Below, in pieces: positions 26,666 through 34,688 of a stretch of DNA of 64,000 bases. This DNA comes from an uncultured Pelagibacteraceae bacterium. GTDB lineage: Bacteria; Pseudomonadota; Alphaproteobacteria; Pelagibacterales; Pelagibacteraceae. Below the pieces are notes generated by a model, which was not told where the DNA came from, did no database searches, and saw only the letters and a list, made by a program, of their open reading frames with translations. Every line of letters starts with the position of its first letter. Position 1 is the first letter of the stretch. The stretch lies in the NCBI GenBank assembly GCA_902624465.1, contig CACNXP010000002.1, positions 42,264-106,263 of the forward strand, written 5' to 3'. Both the position numbers and the translations under genes were made by a program.

Positions 26666-27586
26666 ATGTCTATATCTATTCATATACCTTTTTACAATCC
26701 AAATCCCGAAAAAAAAGAAGGTTACAGAAACTTACGACGTTTTGATTATCTTGAAGAAAATGTAATCAACCTTAAATCACTTTCAATTAAAAATGATATT
26801 TTTATTCACACACATAATGATTTTTTGGATGATAAAAATTTAAATGCTAAAATTATCAAACATCAGTTAAGTGATGTTGATCTAAACAAAGGTTATTTAA
26901 CCTGGAAATGTAGATCATTAATGGAAGAACAAAAAAATGACTATGAATATTTTTCTTACCTGGAGCATGATATTAAGTTCTCAGAAGTAAATTTACAATA
27001 TTGGCTGAAATATCAAGATTTATTAGCAAATAAGGGTTTTCATTTAGGTTTTTTTATATATGAAATGAATAACAAAACTAATCAGAAGCACACTATTCAT
27101 GTTTCAAAAAAATTAGATAAATTTTTTGAAATAGACGATCAAAGTTTTATCGTGAATGACCTAGAAAATTATTGTTGTTTCTGGATCTATACAAAAAAAC
27201 AGTTTGAAACTTTTTTAAAAACCAAATGGTGGTCATTTGAAAAAAGAGCACATAATTTTAGGCATAATTATGGTATTACAGAGAGATCATCAATTGGTTT
27301 CCACGCGCTTAGTATGAATTATTTCAAAGCAACTTTAATTCCTGAAGAAAATAATCAACCACACCCAGACTCTTTCATTGAACATATTACTAATAATTAT
27401 TATGAAAAATTTCCTGAATTAGAGAAAAAAGATTACTTTGATATTAGAGGTGCCTGTAAGTTTCAAATTAATGAAATTATAATTGACTCAGAAAAAAGAA
27501 AAAAAATGGCTGATAATTTTATTTTAAAGAAATTAATTAAAAATCTTTTTTGGAAATTTAGATTTATCACCAGAAAATTTAACTGA
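26666..27586 (+). CDS. Unknown protein, glycosyltransferase-like
   Basis: A 306-residue soluble protein that I cannot place firmly. The start SISIHIPFYNPN resembles the first strand of GT-A glycosyltransferases, and YLEHDIKFS near residue 94 looks like a metal-binding acidic motif. Many aromatic and His residues and a basic tail (about 285-306, Lys/Arg/Phe-rich, possibly membrane-associated) follow. Placement next to nucleotide-sugar genes supports a role in surface glycan synthesis; this is context inference only. Confidence 0.55.
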   Translation: MSISIHIPFYNPNPEKKEGYRNLRRFDYLEENVINLKSLSIKNDIFIHTHNDFLDDKNLNAKIIKHQLSDVDLNKGYLTWKCRSLMEEQKNDYEYFSYLEHDIKFSEVNLQYWLKYQDLLANKGFHLGFFIYEMNNKTNQKHTIHVSKKLDKFFEIDDQSFIVNDLENYCCFWIYTKKQFETFLKTKWWSFEKRAHNFRHNYGITERSSIGFHALSMNYFKATLIPEENNQPHPDSFIEHITNNYYEKFPELEKKDYFDIRGACKFQINEIIIDSEKRKKMADNFILKKLIKNLFWKFRFITRKFN

Positions 27587-27606
27587 CCCATTTCAGGGCC
27601 AGTTAA
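27579..27606. terminator. Stem-loop between convergent genes
   Basis: TTAACTG-A-CCC, loop ATTTCA, GGG-C-CAGTTAA: seven plus three base pairs with one A/C mismatch. It starts within the last codons of the glycosyltransferase-like gene and faces the 3' end of isocitrate lyase. No T-run follows; it may be a bidirectional transcription end or mRNA 3' protection structure. Confidence 0.5.
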
Positions 27607-27635
27607 TAGACTAATATATAAGAGGAATTGTTTTA

Positions 27636-28910
27636 TTAGAATTGTTCTGACTCGGTTGAGCCATCCATTGCTGTAGTTGAACTTTTTCCACTACTTATGG
27701 TATTAGAAACAGCATCAAAATAAGATGTACCCACTTCTCTTTGGTGTTTTACACTTGTATAACCATCTTTTTCACGAGCAAATTCTTGTTGTTGAATTTT
27801 TGAATATGCAGTCATACCTTCTTTTTTATACTTTTCAGCTAACTCAAAAATAGCTATATTTTGTGTATGAAATCCCGCCAGTGTAATGAATTGAAATTTA
27901 TAACCCATTTTACTTATTTCTTGTTGAAATGTAGCTATTTCACTATCTGACAAGTGTTTTTTCCAATTAAAAGATGGAGAGCAATTATAAGCCAAAAGTT
28001 TTCCAGGAAATTTTTCATGAATTGCATTTGCAAATTTTTTTGCTTCCTCAAGATTTGGCGTGGCTGTTTCGCACCAAATTAAATCAGAATATGGCGCATA
28101 GGCAAGACCTCTTGAAATTGCTTGATCAATACCAGCCTTAACATAATAAAAACCTTCTGGAGATCTCTCACCTGTTAAAAAAGGCTTATCATTATCATCA
28201 TAATCATTAGTAATTAATTTTGCTGCATTTGCATCGGTTCTAGCCAAAATAATTAATGGGACATCAGCGATATCAGCTGCTAATCTTGCAGCTTTAAGAT
28301 TTTTTATCATTGTGCCAGTTGGAACAAGTACTTTTCCACCCATGTGTCCACACTTCTTTTCACTTGCTAATTGGTCTTCAAAATGTACTCCAGCAGCTCC
28401 TGCTTTTATAAATTTCTTTGCAAGTTCAAAAACATTCAAAGGTCCACCAAATCCAGCTTCGCCATCTGCAATTATTGGTAACATGTAGTCAATTCTTTTT
28501 TCCCCTTTCATATCACCGTCAATTATTTCCATATGTTGAATTTGATCAGCTCTTAATAGGGCATTGTTCATTGACTCTACTAATTTTGGAGCACTATCAT
28601 ACGGATATAAAGATTGATCAGGATACATCTCGCCTGCACTATTAGCATCGGCAGCAACTTGCCATCCACTTAAGTAAATTGCTTTTAAACCAGCTTTAGC
28701 ATGCTGAACAGCATGGTTTCCAGATAATGATCCTAGTGTGTTAATATAAGGTTCTGAGTTTAATAAAGTCCATAGTTTTTTTGATTGTTGTTTGCATAAA
28801 GAGTACTCAATTTTCAATGATCCTCTAAGTCTATCAACATCTTCAGGTGTATAATCTCTTTTGATTCCAGCAAATCTTTTTAAGTCATATGAGACATTCT
28901 CAGCACTCAT
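27636..28910 (-). CDS. aceA: Isocitrate lyase
   Basis: AceA cleaves isocitrate to glyoxylate and succinate in the glyoxylate shunt. The 424-residue protein contains the KKCGHMGGK active-site hexapeptide near residue 185, [13 protein letters not shown] near 152, and [10 protein letters not shown] near 287, all standard for bacterial isocitrate lyase. The start is ATG at 28910 with AGGAAA upstream, rather than TTG at 28913. It faces a divergent ScfR/RamB-type regulator across an operator-rich intergenic region; that regulator family controls glyoxylate and acyl-CoA genes in other bacteria. Confidence 0.97.
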   Translation of the reverse strand: MSAENVSYDLKRFAGIKRDYTPEDVDRLRGSLKIEYSLCKQQSKKLWTLLNSEPYINTLGSLSGNHAVQHAKAGLKAIYLSGWQVAADANSAGEMYPDQSLYPYDSAPKLVESMNNALLRADQIQHMEIIDGDMKGEKRIDYMLPIIADGEAGFGGPLNVFELAKKFIKAGAAGVHFEDQLASEKKCGHMGGKVLVPTGTMIKNLKAARLAADIADVPLIILARTDANAAKLITNDYDDNDKPFLTGERSPEGFYYVKAGIDQAISRGLAYAPYSDLIWCETATPNLEEAKKFANAIHEKFPGKLLAYNCSPSFNWKKHLSDSEIATFQQEISKMGYKFQFITLAGFHTQNIAIFELAEKYKKEGMTAYSKIQQQEFAREKDGYTSVKHQREVGTSYFDAVSNTISSGKSSTTAMDGSTESEQF

Positions 28911-28962
28911 CAATATTTCCTTTTTTTATTTTGTTATAATGAATTAAAGTTGAACGAATGAT

Positions 28963-29124
28963 TTAGTTTGAGTCGTTTAGGGTCTCAACTAGATCTTTCA
29001 TTCCACTTGAACCCCAATCACAATGGTCATCTCTCATGTAGATCCCTCTGCTATTGTGTCTAGCTAGATCCTCATGTCTTATGATTTGAGCCTCATTTTC
29101 ATTGTTTTTTAATTTTTCGTCCAT
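28963..29124 (-). CDS. Small acidic protein of unknown function upstream of aceA
   Basis: A 53-residue protein read from ATG 29124, containing RHEDLARHNSRGIYMRDD and ending HCDWGSSGMKDLVETLND. It is soluble with two Trp/Cys/His-rich patches. I do not recognise a family. It lies on the aceA strand, 52 bases upstream of aceA, within the stretch controlled by the operator array, so it is probably co-transcribed. A longer frame from 29172 would run into the operator repeats and is less likely. Confidence 0.5.
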   Translation of the reverse strand: MDEKLKNNENEAQIIRHEDLARHNSRGIYMRDDHCDWGSSGMKDLVETLNDSN

Positions 29125-29137
29125 AAATAGCTTATAA

Positions 29138-29227
29138 TTTACAAGATTTACAAAATCTACAAAAAACAGCAATTTTACTTGTAAATTAGGTAAATTTTTT
29201 GTAAATTAAAATTTACAAAATTTACAA
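29138..29227. promoter_or_regulatory. Operator array of TTTACAA half-sites between aceA and its regulator
   Basis: TTTACAA occurs at 29138, 29147, 29212 and 29221 (with TCTACAA at 29156), and its complement TTGTAAA at 29179 and 29199. Copies in a row are exactly nine bases apart. TTGTAAATT (29199-29207) and AATTTACAA (29210-29218) form a perfect nine-base inverted repeat around two bases, ending 13 bases before the regulator start codon. Binding by that regulator is inferred from location and symmetry. Confidence 0.75.
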
Positions 29228-29231
29228 ATTA

Positions 29232-30932
29232 ATGAAATTTAATAAAGAAATAGGGGAAAAATTAAAGGTTTTCCGTAAAAGACTCGGTCTTCAAGCAAAA
29301 AAATTAGCTGAACAACTAAATATATCTGCAAGTTATTTAAATCTAATTGAGAGTGGAAAACGAGGAATTGATGGTGAATTACTTTTAAAAATTTGCCAGG
29401 AGCTTAGAATTGAATTATCGGATTTAAAAAATGAAAATGAAATTGATCTTAATAATTCTAAATTAGCTATTTCAAAATTTTCAAAAGTAAAAAATTTAAA
29501 TAAATTAGATCTTAAAATTGGACCAAAAATAAAAGCTTTTAGACGTCAATTGGGACTTCAAGCAAACAAATTTGCTGAACAACTAAATATATCACCTAGT
29601 TATTTGAATTTAATTGAATCAAGTAAAAGAAAAATAGATGGTGATTTACTAATCAAAATTAGCAAGGAACTTAGAGTAGATCTATCAGATCTAACAAGTA
29701 AAAGTGATATAAATTTAGAAAATGATATTTCAAATCTTTTAGATGATCAACTATTTGATGACTTAGATATTTTAGGACCTGAGGTTAAAGATTTAGTAAA
29801 TACAAATCCTAAAATCGCAAAGGCTTTAATAAAACTTGGTGACAATTTTAAACAAAAAGATCATGAAATTATAAATAAAGTAGAAAATTTATCTGGGAAA
29901 ATAATTGATAGTAGAAAAACTTCTTTTCCTGGTGAGGTTATATCTGATTTTTTACAGGAAAATAAAAATTATTTTCCTGAACTTGAAATGTTTGCTAATG
30001 AAATTTTTGAAAAAGTTCAAAAAAATAATCGAACTAGATATGTAGCTTTGTGTGATTTTTTAAAAAAAGAATATTCAATTAAAGTTAGAGATTTAATACC
30101 TGAGGAAACGAAGCCATTTTCAAAAGTTTTTAATAAGAAAAATAAAGAATTATTACTCAGTGATTATAATTCATTAGAGACAAAAAAATTACACGCAGCA
30201 GCTCAAATCGCTCAAGAGGGAGCAAACGATATTATTGAATATTATTTATCAAAATTTAAATTTCCATCAGATGAATCAAAAAGACTAACCCAAGTTGCAT
30301 TATTAAATTATTGTGGGGCAGCTATACTTATGCCTTATAAACTTTTTCATAATGAATGTAAGAGATTGAAATATGATCTTCAATTATTACAAAATACATT
30401 TGCAACTTCTTTTGAACAAGTAGCTCATAGAGTAACTTGTTTACAGGATCCAGAATTACCCGGCATTCCTTTTCATTTTTTAAGAGTTGATATGGCTGGA
30501 AATATTTCAAAAAGATTTTCGTTATCTGGAATAGAAATTCCACGATATGGTGGTGCTTGTCCTAGGTGGAATGTATATTCTGCATTTACAAGACCAGGAG
30601 TAATTCAAGCTGCCGTAAGTAAAATGACTAATGGTGAAAAATATGTATGTATAGCAAAAACAGTTGAAAAGGGTGTTGGAAGATATGGTCAATCTAAAAG
30701 TATTTTATCTATTGGTTTAGGTTGTGAAGCAAAATATGCAAAAGAATTTGTCTATACAGAAAATCTGGATATTTCTGATAAAAAAACTGAAATACCAATA
30801 GGTGTATCGTGCAGAACATGTGACAGATTAGATTGTTCTCAAAGAGCTTTTCCACCTTTACACAAAAAGTTTGATGTTGATATAAACACAAGAGGCGTTT
30901 CAGTTTATGTTAATGACAATAATTCGAGATAA
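29232..30932 (+). CDS. ScfR/RamB-type XRE regulator with duplicated HTH domain
   Basis: A 566-residue transcriptional regulator, likely controlling the divergent aceA gene. Two XRE-type HTH domains occur in tandem, residues about 5-65 and 97-157, sharing about 46 of 70 residues (both contain LAEQ or FAEQLNIS and SYLNLIES). The rest matches the short-chain fatty acyl-CoA regulator family: a degenerate IrrE-like region around 300-400 with no HExxH, and a DUF2083 C-terminus with CRTCDRLDCSQRAFPPL near 530. Family members usually have one HTH, so the duplication is unusual. The start is ATG 29232 directly after the operator repeats, implying autoregulation. Confidence 0.9.
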   Translation: MKFNKEIGEKLKVFRKRLGLQAKKLAEQLNISASYLNLIESGKRGIDGELLLKICQELRIELSDLKNENEIDLNNSKLAISKFSKVKNLNKLDLKIGPKIKAFRRQLGLQANKFAEQLNISPSYLNLIESSKRKIDGDLLIKISKELRVDLSDLTSKSDINLENDISNLLDDQLFDDLDILGPEVKDLVNTNPKIAKALIKLGDNFKQKDHEIINKVENLSGKIIDSRKTSFPGEVISDFLQENKNYFPELEMFANEIFEKVQKNNRTRYVALCDFLKKEYSIKVRDLIPEETKPFSKVFNKKNKELLLSDYNSLETKKLHAAAQIAQEGANDIIEYYLSKFKFPSDESKRLTQVALLNYCGAAILMPYKLFHNECKRLKYDLQLLQNTFATSFEQVAHRVTCLQDPELPGIPFHFLRVDMAGNISKRFSLSGIEIPRYGGACPRWNVYSAFTRPGVIQAAVSKMTNGEKYVCIAKTVEKGVGRYGQSKSILSIGLGCEAKYAKEFVYTENLDISDKKTEIPIGVSCRTCDRLDCSQRAFPPLHKKFDVDINTRGVSVYVNDNNSR

Positions 30933-30938
30933 GTTAAA

Positions 30939-31103
30939 ATGTTAAAATTCGTAATTCCAGCAATAATTTTCTTTTTAATTGTACTTTTTTGGGAAAAAAT
31001 TAATGAGAAAATTTACCAAAAATTCAAAATAAAGATTAATTTAGTTATAGTGATAGCTGCTTTATTATTTTTGTTAGCAGTTTTAATATTATTATATTTT
31101 TAA
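30939..31103 (+). CDS. Small membrane protein, two transmembrane segments
   Basis: A 54-residue protein: hydrophobic segment 5-17, a short charged linker (WEKINEKIYQKFKIKIN), and a second hydrophobic segment 35-54. It lies seven bases after the regulator stop and four before the TPR gene, so it fills the gap in an operon exactly. No family recognised. Composition and fit to the gap argue for a real gene; a function cannot be stated. Confidence 0.6.
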   Translation: MLKFVIPAIIFFLIVLFWEKINEKIYQKFKIKINLVIVIAALLFLLAVLILLYF

Positions 31104-31107
31104 GTTT

Positions 31108-31656
31108 ATGAAAAAATTTTTTTTTATTTTTTTTTTCTTTTTTTTTAATTTAAGCAATTTATTTGCAGATGAAAGAGTAAAAGAACTTAATAAATTATTT
31201 AAAGATTTAAAAACAATGAACTATTCAGTTGCCTCTAAAATTGAACAAGAAATTTGGAAAATTTGGAGTACACATCCAAACAATAAAAAATTGACAAAGT
31301 TATTAGCTGAAGGATCAAACCTGGTGAATAATACAAAATACAATCAAGCGATTGATATATTTTCGCAAGCAATTAATTTAGATCCATCATGGGCAGAAGC
31401 TTGGAATAAGCGCGCAACTGTATTTTATTTATCTGGTGATTTTGAAAAATCACAAAAAGATATTGATAAAGTTTTAGAATTAGAAGAAAGACATTTCGGC
31501 GCTCTAGCAGGGCAGGGTCTTGTTAATATACAATTGAAAAATTATAATAAGGCTATTAAAAGTTATGAAAAAGCTAAAGAGATATACCCCACAATGAAAT
31601 CACCAGATATGATGATAAATCAAATTAAAGAATTAATTAAAAAACAATCAATCTAA
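31108..31656 (+). CDS. Periplasmic TPR-repeat protein
   Basis: A 182-residue protein with a very Phe-rich signal peptide (about residues 1-21, cleaved near LFADE) and three tetratricopeptide repeats between about 70 and 175 (for example PSWAEAWNKRATVFYLSGDF). TPR domains mediate protein-protein contacts. It is one base upstream of rseP, suggesting a role in envelope maintenance; no specific partner can be named. Confidence 0.8.
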   Translation: MKKFFFIFFFFFFNLSNLFADERVKELNKLFKDLKTMNYSVASKIEQEIWKIWSTHPNNKKLTKLLAEGSNLVNNTKYNQAIDIFSQAINLDPSWAEAWNKRATVFYLSGDFEKSQKDIDKVLELEERHFGALAGQGLVNIQLKNYNKAIKSYEKAKEIYPTMKSPDMMINQIKELIKKQSI

Positions 31657-31657
31657 G

Positions 31658-32770
31658 ATGATAGATTATATATTGCCATTTTTGATACTTATTATGATTG
31701 TGGTATTTATCCATGAATACGGTCATTATTATTTTGCAAAAAGATATGGTGTTGCAGTAACTGATTTTTCAATTGGATTTGGAAAAGAAATATTTGGTTG
31801 GAATGATAAGTCTGGAACCAGATGGAAAATTTGTTGGATACCTCTTGGTGGATATGTAAAATTTTTTGGAGATAGAAATGTTTTTTCTCAAGCTGACCAA
31901 GAAAAATTGATAGAAAAATATAATGAAGAAGACAGAAAAAAATTATTTGTTTTAAAACCACTTTATCAAAGAGCTTTAATTGTTTTTGGTGGACCATTAG
32001 CAAACTTCTTGCTCGCATTATTAATTTTCTTTTCTATTTACACTTTTGCAGGAAAAGATTTTACTCCTGCAATGATCAATGAGGTACAAAAAGATAGTCC
32101 TGCAATGATTGGTGGTTTGAAACAAAATGATATTATTTTAGAGATAGATGGAAATGAAGTTAAAAGTATTATGGATGTTTCCAAATTTATAACATTATCA
32201 ACTGATGATTTTATAGATTTTAAAGTTAAACGTTCATACGATGAGATGCTATTTAAAGTAAAACCTAAAATGGTTTTAAGTGAGGACAATCTAGGAAACA
32301 AGGTAAACAAAAGAATTGTTGGAATAAAATTAAGTGCATACAATAATGAGATAAATCACGTAAAATTAGGACCTGCTCAAGCTATATATCATGCAGCTAA
32401 TGAAGTATATTTCGTGAGCATTTCCTCACTCAAATATATTGGTGCGATGATTTTTGGAAAGGCCGATACTTCACAACTTGGTGGCCCAATTAGAATTGCT
32501 AAAATTTCAGGTCAAGTAGCAGAGTTTGGTTTGTTGGCATTTGTCAGTATGATGGCATATATTTCTATAAGTTTAGGGTTAATTAACTTATTTCCCATAC
32601 CAATGTTGGATGGAGGTCATTTAATGTTTTATGCCTTTGAAAAAGTTTTAGGTCGTCCATTATCACAAAAAACGCAAGAAGGTTTTTTTCGAATCGGGAT
32701 GTTTTTACTCTTAACTTTGATGATATTTACAACTTTTAATGATCTGAAAGATCTTGGCTTATTTAGCTAA
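31658..32770 (+). CDS. rseP: RseP-type site-2 protease (M50 family)
   Basis: An intramembrane zinc metalloprotease of 370 residues. The HEYGH motif (HExxH) is at about 19-23 in the first transmembrane segment, the third zinc ligand and active Asp lie in PIPMLDGGHL near 322, and a single PDZ domain spans about 125-205. RseP cleaves anti-sigma factors or leftover signal peptides. It is somewhat shorter than the two-PDZ E. coli protein, as usual in alphaproteobacteria; in many relatives it sits between dxr and bamA, which are not adjacent here. Confidence 0.93.
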   Translation: MIDYILPFLILIMIVVFIHEYGHYYFAKRYGVAVTDFSIGFGKEIFGWNDKSGTRWKICWIPLGGYVKFFGDRNVFSQADQEKLIEKYNEEDRKKLFVLKPLYQRALIVFGGPLANFLLALLIFFSIYTFAGKDFTPAMINEVQKDSPAMIGGLKQNDIILEIDGNEVKSIMDVSKFITLSTDDFIDFKVKRSYDEMLFKVKPKMVLSEDNLGNKVNKRIVGIKLSAYNNEINHVKLGPAQAIYHAANEVYFVSISSLKYIGAMIFGKADTSQLGGPIRIAKISGQVAEFGLLAFVSMMAYISISLGLINLFPIPMLDGGHLMFYAFEKVLGRPLSQKTQEGFFRIGMFLLLTLMIFTTFNDLKDLGLFS

Positions 32771-32868
32771 TAAAACTCAAATCTTTAAATTACCCCTAAA
32801 AATAAAGGTTTTTTCACTATACTAGATATTGTGTATAACTTTGTGCAAGATACTAAAAAAAGGCTTGA

Positions 32869-32889
32869 TTTATCAATACTTTTGATAAA
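32869..32889. promoter_or_regulatory. Inverted repeat upstream of the HU gene
   Basis: TTTATCAA, five bases, TTGATAAA: a perfect eight-base inverted repeat centred about 45 bases before the hupB start codon. It could be an operator or fold as an RNA hairpin in the leader. No protein can be named. Confidence 0.4.
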
Positions 32890-32922
32890 GATAGTAAATA
32901 ACCTAATAAAACCGGAGCTAAA

Positions 32923-33198
32923 ATGAACAAAAAACAATTAGTTGTCAAATTATCAGGCGCTTTAAACCTAAGTAAAGCTGATGCTGAGAGAACTTTTGAC
33001 ACGATTACCAACACTATTTTAGATGCACTAAAGGCTGATGATTCAGTAAAGATTGCAGGATTTGGTACATATAAAGTGGCTAAAAGAAAAGCAAGAGTTG
33101 GAAGAAACCCAAGGACTGGTGAGCAAATTCAAATTGCGGCATCTCAAAAGGTTAAATTCCTACCCGCTAAAGCTTTAAAAGAAGTATTCAATAAATAG
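32923..33198 (+). CDS. hupB: HU-family DNA-binding protein
   Basis: A 91-residue nucleoid protein of the HU/IHF family. It has the dimerisation helices, then GFGTYKVAKRKARVGRNPRT (residues 46-65), the beta-arm region including RNPRTGEQI, and KFLPAKALKE at the end. The arm has the proline that intercalates DNA. CGGAG precedes the ATG. It is a single-gene unit followed by a strong hairpin. HU beta-type is favoured over IHF by length and by the lack of IHF-specific insertions. Confidence 0.95.
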   Translation: MNKKQLVVKLSGALNLSKADAERTFDTITNTILDALKADDSVKIAGFGTYKVAKRKARVGRNPRTGEQIQIAASQKVKFLPAKALKEVFNK

Positions 33199-33206
33199 TT
33201 AATTCT

Positions 33207-33237
33207 ACAGCCTTAACGACAAAGACGTTAAGGCTGT
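33207..33237 (+). terminator. Strong stem-loop after the HU gene
   Basis: ACAGCCTTAACG, loop ACAAAGA, CGTTAAGGCTGT: a perfect 12-base stem nine bases after the hupB stop. There is no T-run, so it may protect the abundant HU mRNA 3' end or terminate with help from Rho. Confidence 0.65.
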
Positions 33238-33242
33238 TACTA

Positions 33243-33259
33243 TATGCAAAATCTGCATA
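33243..33259 (+). promoter_or_regulatory. Candidate nitrogen operator upstream of amtB (shared with glnA)
   Basis: TATGCAAAATCTGCATA is an inverted repeat (TATGCA, five bases, TGCATA). It is identical at 14 of 17 positions to the site before glnA and sits at nearly the same distance from the start codon (centre about 81 bases before 33332). It does not match the classic NtrC TGC-N11-GCA spacing. Function is inferred. Confidence 0.5.
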
Positions 33260-33331
33260 CCCAATTTTCCTAATCAACGTTAGTTTAAAATTTATTAAAA
33301 AATATAAGAACTCAAATAATAGGGAGGTCTT

Positions 33332-34633
33332 ATGACAAAATTATTTAAAAAATTTAGCACTCTACTCATAAGTATGATCTTTTTACTAAATATGAGTAGT
33401 GCAGGCATGGCAGATACAACAGTTTCTACTGAGGTAGGGTTTATTTTAAATACTCTACTTTTTTTAATTTGTGGTTTTCTGGTCATGTTTATGGCGGCAG
33501 GATTTGCCATGTTAGAATCTGGTATGGTTACATCAAAGAGTGTTTCCGTAATTTGTGCAAAAAACATAGGTTTGTTTTCTATAGCCGGAATAATGTTTTG
33601 GCTTGTTGGTTATAATTTAGCTTATGGAATTGATCCAGGAGGGTATATTGGAAAATTTATTCCTTGGGCAGATGGAAGTAAAATAGATACTGGATATTCA
33701 GATGGATCAGATTGGTATTTCCAAATGGTATTTTGTGCAACTACAGTTTCGATTGTATCAGGAGCAATGGCTGAAAGAATTAAGTTATGGCCATTCTTTA
33801 CTTTTGCTGCAATTCTTTCTGGCATCATTTACCCTATCGTTATGGGTTGGCAGTGGGGTGGAGGTTGGTTAGCTACAATGGGATTTTCTGACTTTGCTGG
33901 TTCAACTTTAGTTCACTCTACTGGTGGAGCCGCTGCCTTAGCTGGTGCTATAATTATTGGTCCAAGATTAGGAAGATTTACTAAATCTGGTTCACCAGCT
34001 CCTTTGAAGCCTTTTGCGGCATCTTCAATTCCATTAGTTACAATTGGTGTATTTATTTTATGGCTAGGTTGGTTTGGTTTTAACGGAGGGTCTCAACTAG
34101 CAATAGGAACTGCTGCAGATGCAATAGCTGTATCAAAAATATTTATCAATACTTTTCTTGCTGGTGCAGGTGGAGTACTTGGGGCAGCTGTGATAACAAG
34201 ATTACATTTTAGAAAAACAGATGTAATACAAATGTTAAATGGATGTATAGGAGGTTTAGTTGCAATTACAGCCGAGCCGTTATTACCCACTCCTTTTGCG
34301 GCAATTTTAATTGGTGCTGTAGGTGGTTTAATAGTAGTTTATGGAACAAAATTATTATTTTCATTACAAATCGATGATGTAGTTGGTGCAATTCCAGCAC
34401 ACTTATTTGCTGGTGTTTGGGGCACTTTGATAGTTCCTGCAACAAATTCTGGTGCAAACTTTAGCACACAGTTAATTGGAGTACTTTCAGTGAACATATT
34501 TGTTTTTGTAGTGGCATTCATCATTTTTAAAATTATGAAAGCAACGATTGGTCTTAGGTTAAGTAGAGAAGGTGAAACCAAAGGTACCGACGTGACCGAG
34601 ACAGGTGTTATCGCTTACGCAATAAGAGATTAA
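33332..34633 (+). CDS. amtB: Ammonium transporter AmtB
   Basis: A 433-residue Amt/Rh-family channel with a cleavable signal peptide (about 1-27, ending SAGMAD) and eleven transmembrane segments. Family marks are FAMLESGMV near 57, the DFAGSTLVHSTGGAAALAGA block near 188 with a pore histidine, and HLFAGVWGTL near 353 with the second. GGGAGG lies just before the ATG. There is no glnK next to it, unlike most proteobacteria, consistent with the reported absence of PII in SAR11. A bidirectional terminator follows. Confidence 0.97.
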   Translation: MTKLFKKFSTLLISMIFLLNMSSAGMADTTVSTEVGFILNTLLFLICGFLVMFMAAGFAMLESGMVTSKSVSVICAKNIGLFSIAGIMFWLVGYNLAYGIDPGGYIGKFIPWADGSKIDTGYSDGSDWYFQMVFCATTVSIVSGAMAERIKLWPFFTFAAILSGIIYPIVMGWQWGGGWLATMGFSDFAGSTLVHSTGGAAALAGAIIIGPRLGRFTKSGSPAPLKPFAASSIPLVTIGVFILWLGWFGFNGGSQLAIGTAADAIAVSKIFINTFLAGAGGVLGAAVITRLHFRKTDVIQMLNGCIGGLVAITAEPLLPTPFAAILIGAVGGLIVVYGTKLLFSLQIDDVVGAIPAHLFAGVWGTLIVPATNSGANFSTQLIGVLSVNIFVFVVAFIIFKIMKATIGLRLSREGETKGTDVTETGVIAYAIRD

Positions 34634-34654
34634 TTTACTTCCTCAAAGTTAATT

Positions 34655-34688
34655 AAAAGGCCCTTGAGTCAATCAGGGGCCTTTTTTT
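34655..34688. terminator. Bidirectional intrinsic terminator
   Basis: AAAAGGCCCTTGA, loop GTCAA, TCAGGGGCCTTTT with one G-U pair, followed by seven T. On the other strand it is followed by TTTTAATT. It separates amtB from the convergent GT9 glycosyltransferase gene, whose stop codon lies in the T-run. Confidence 0.9.
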
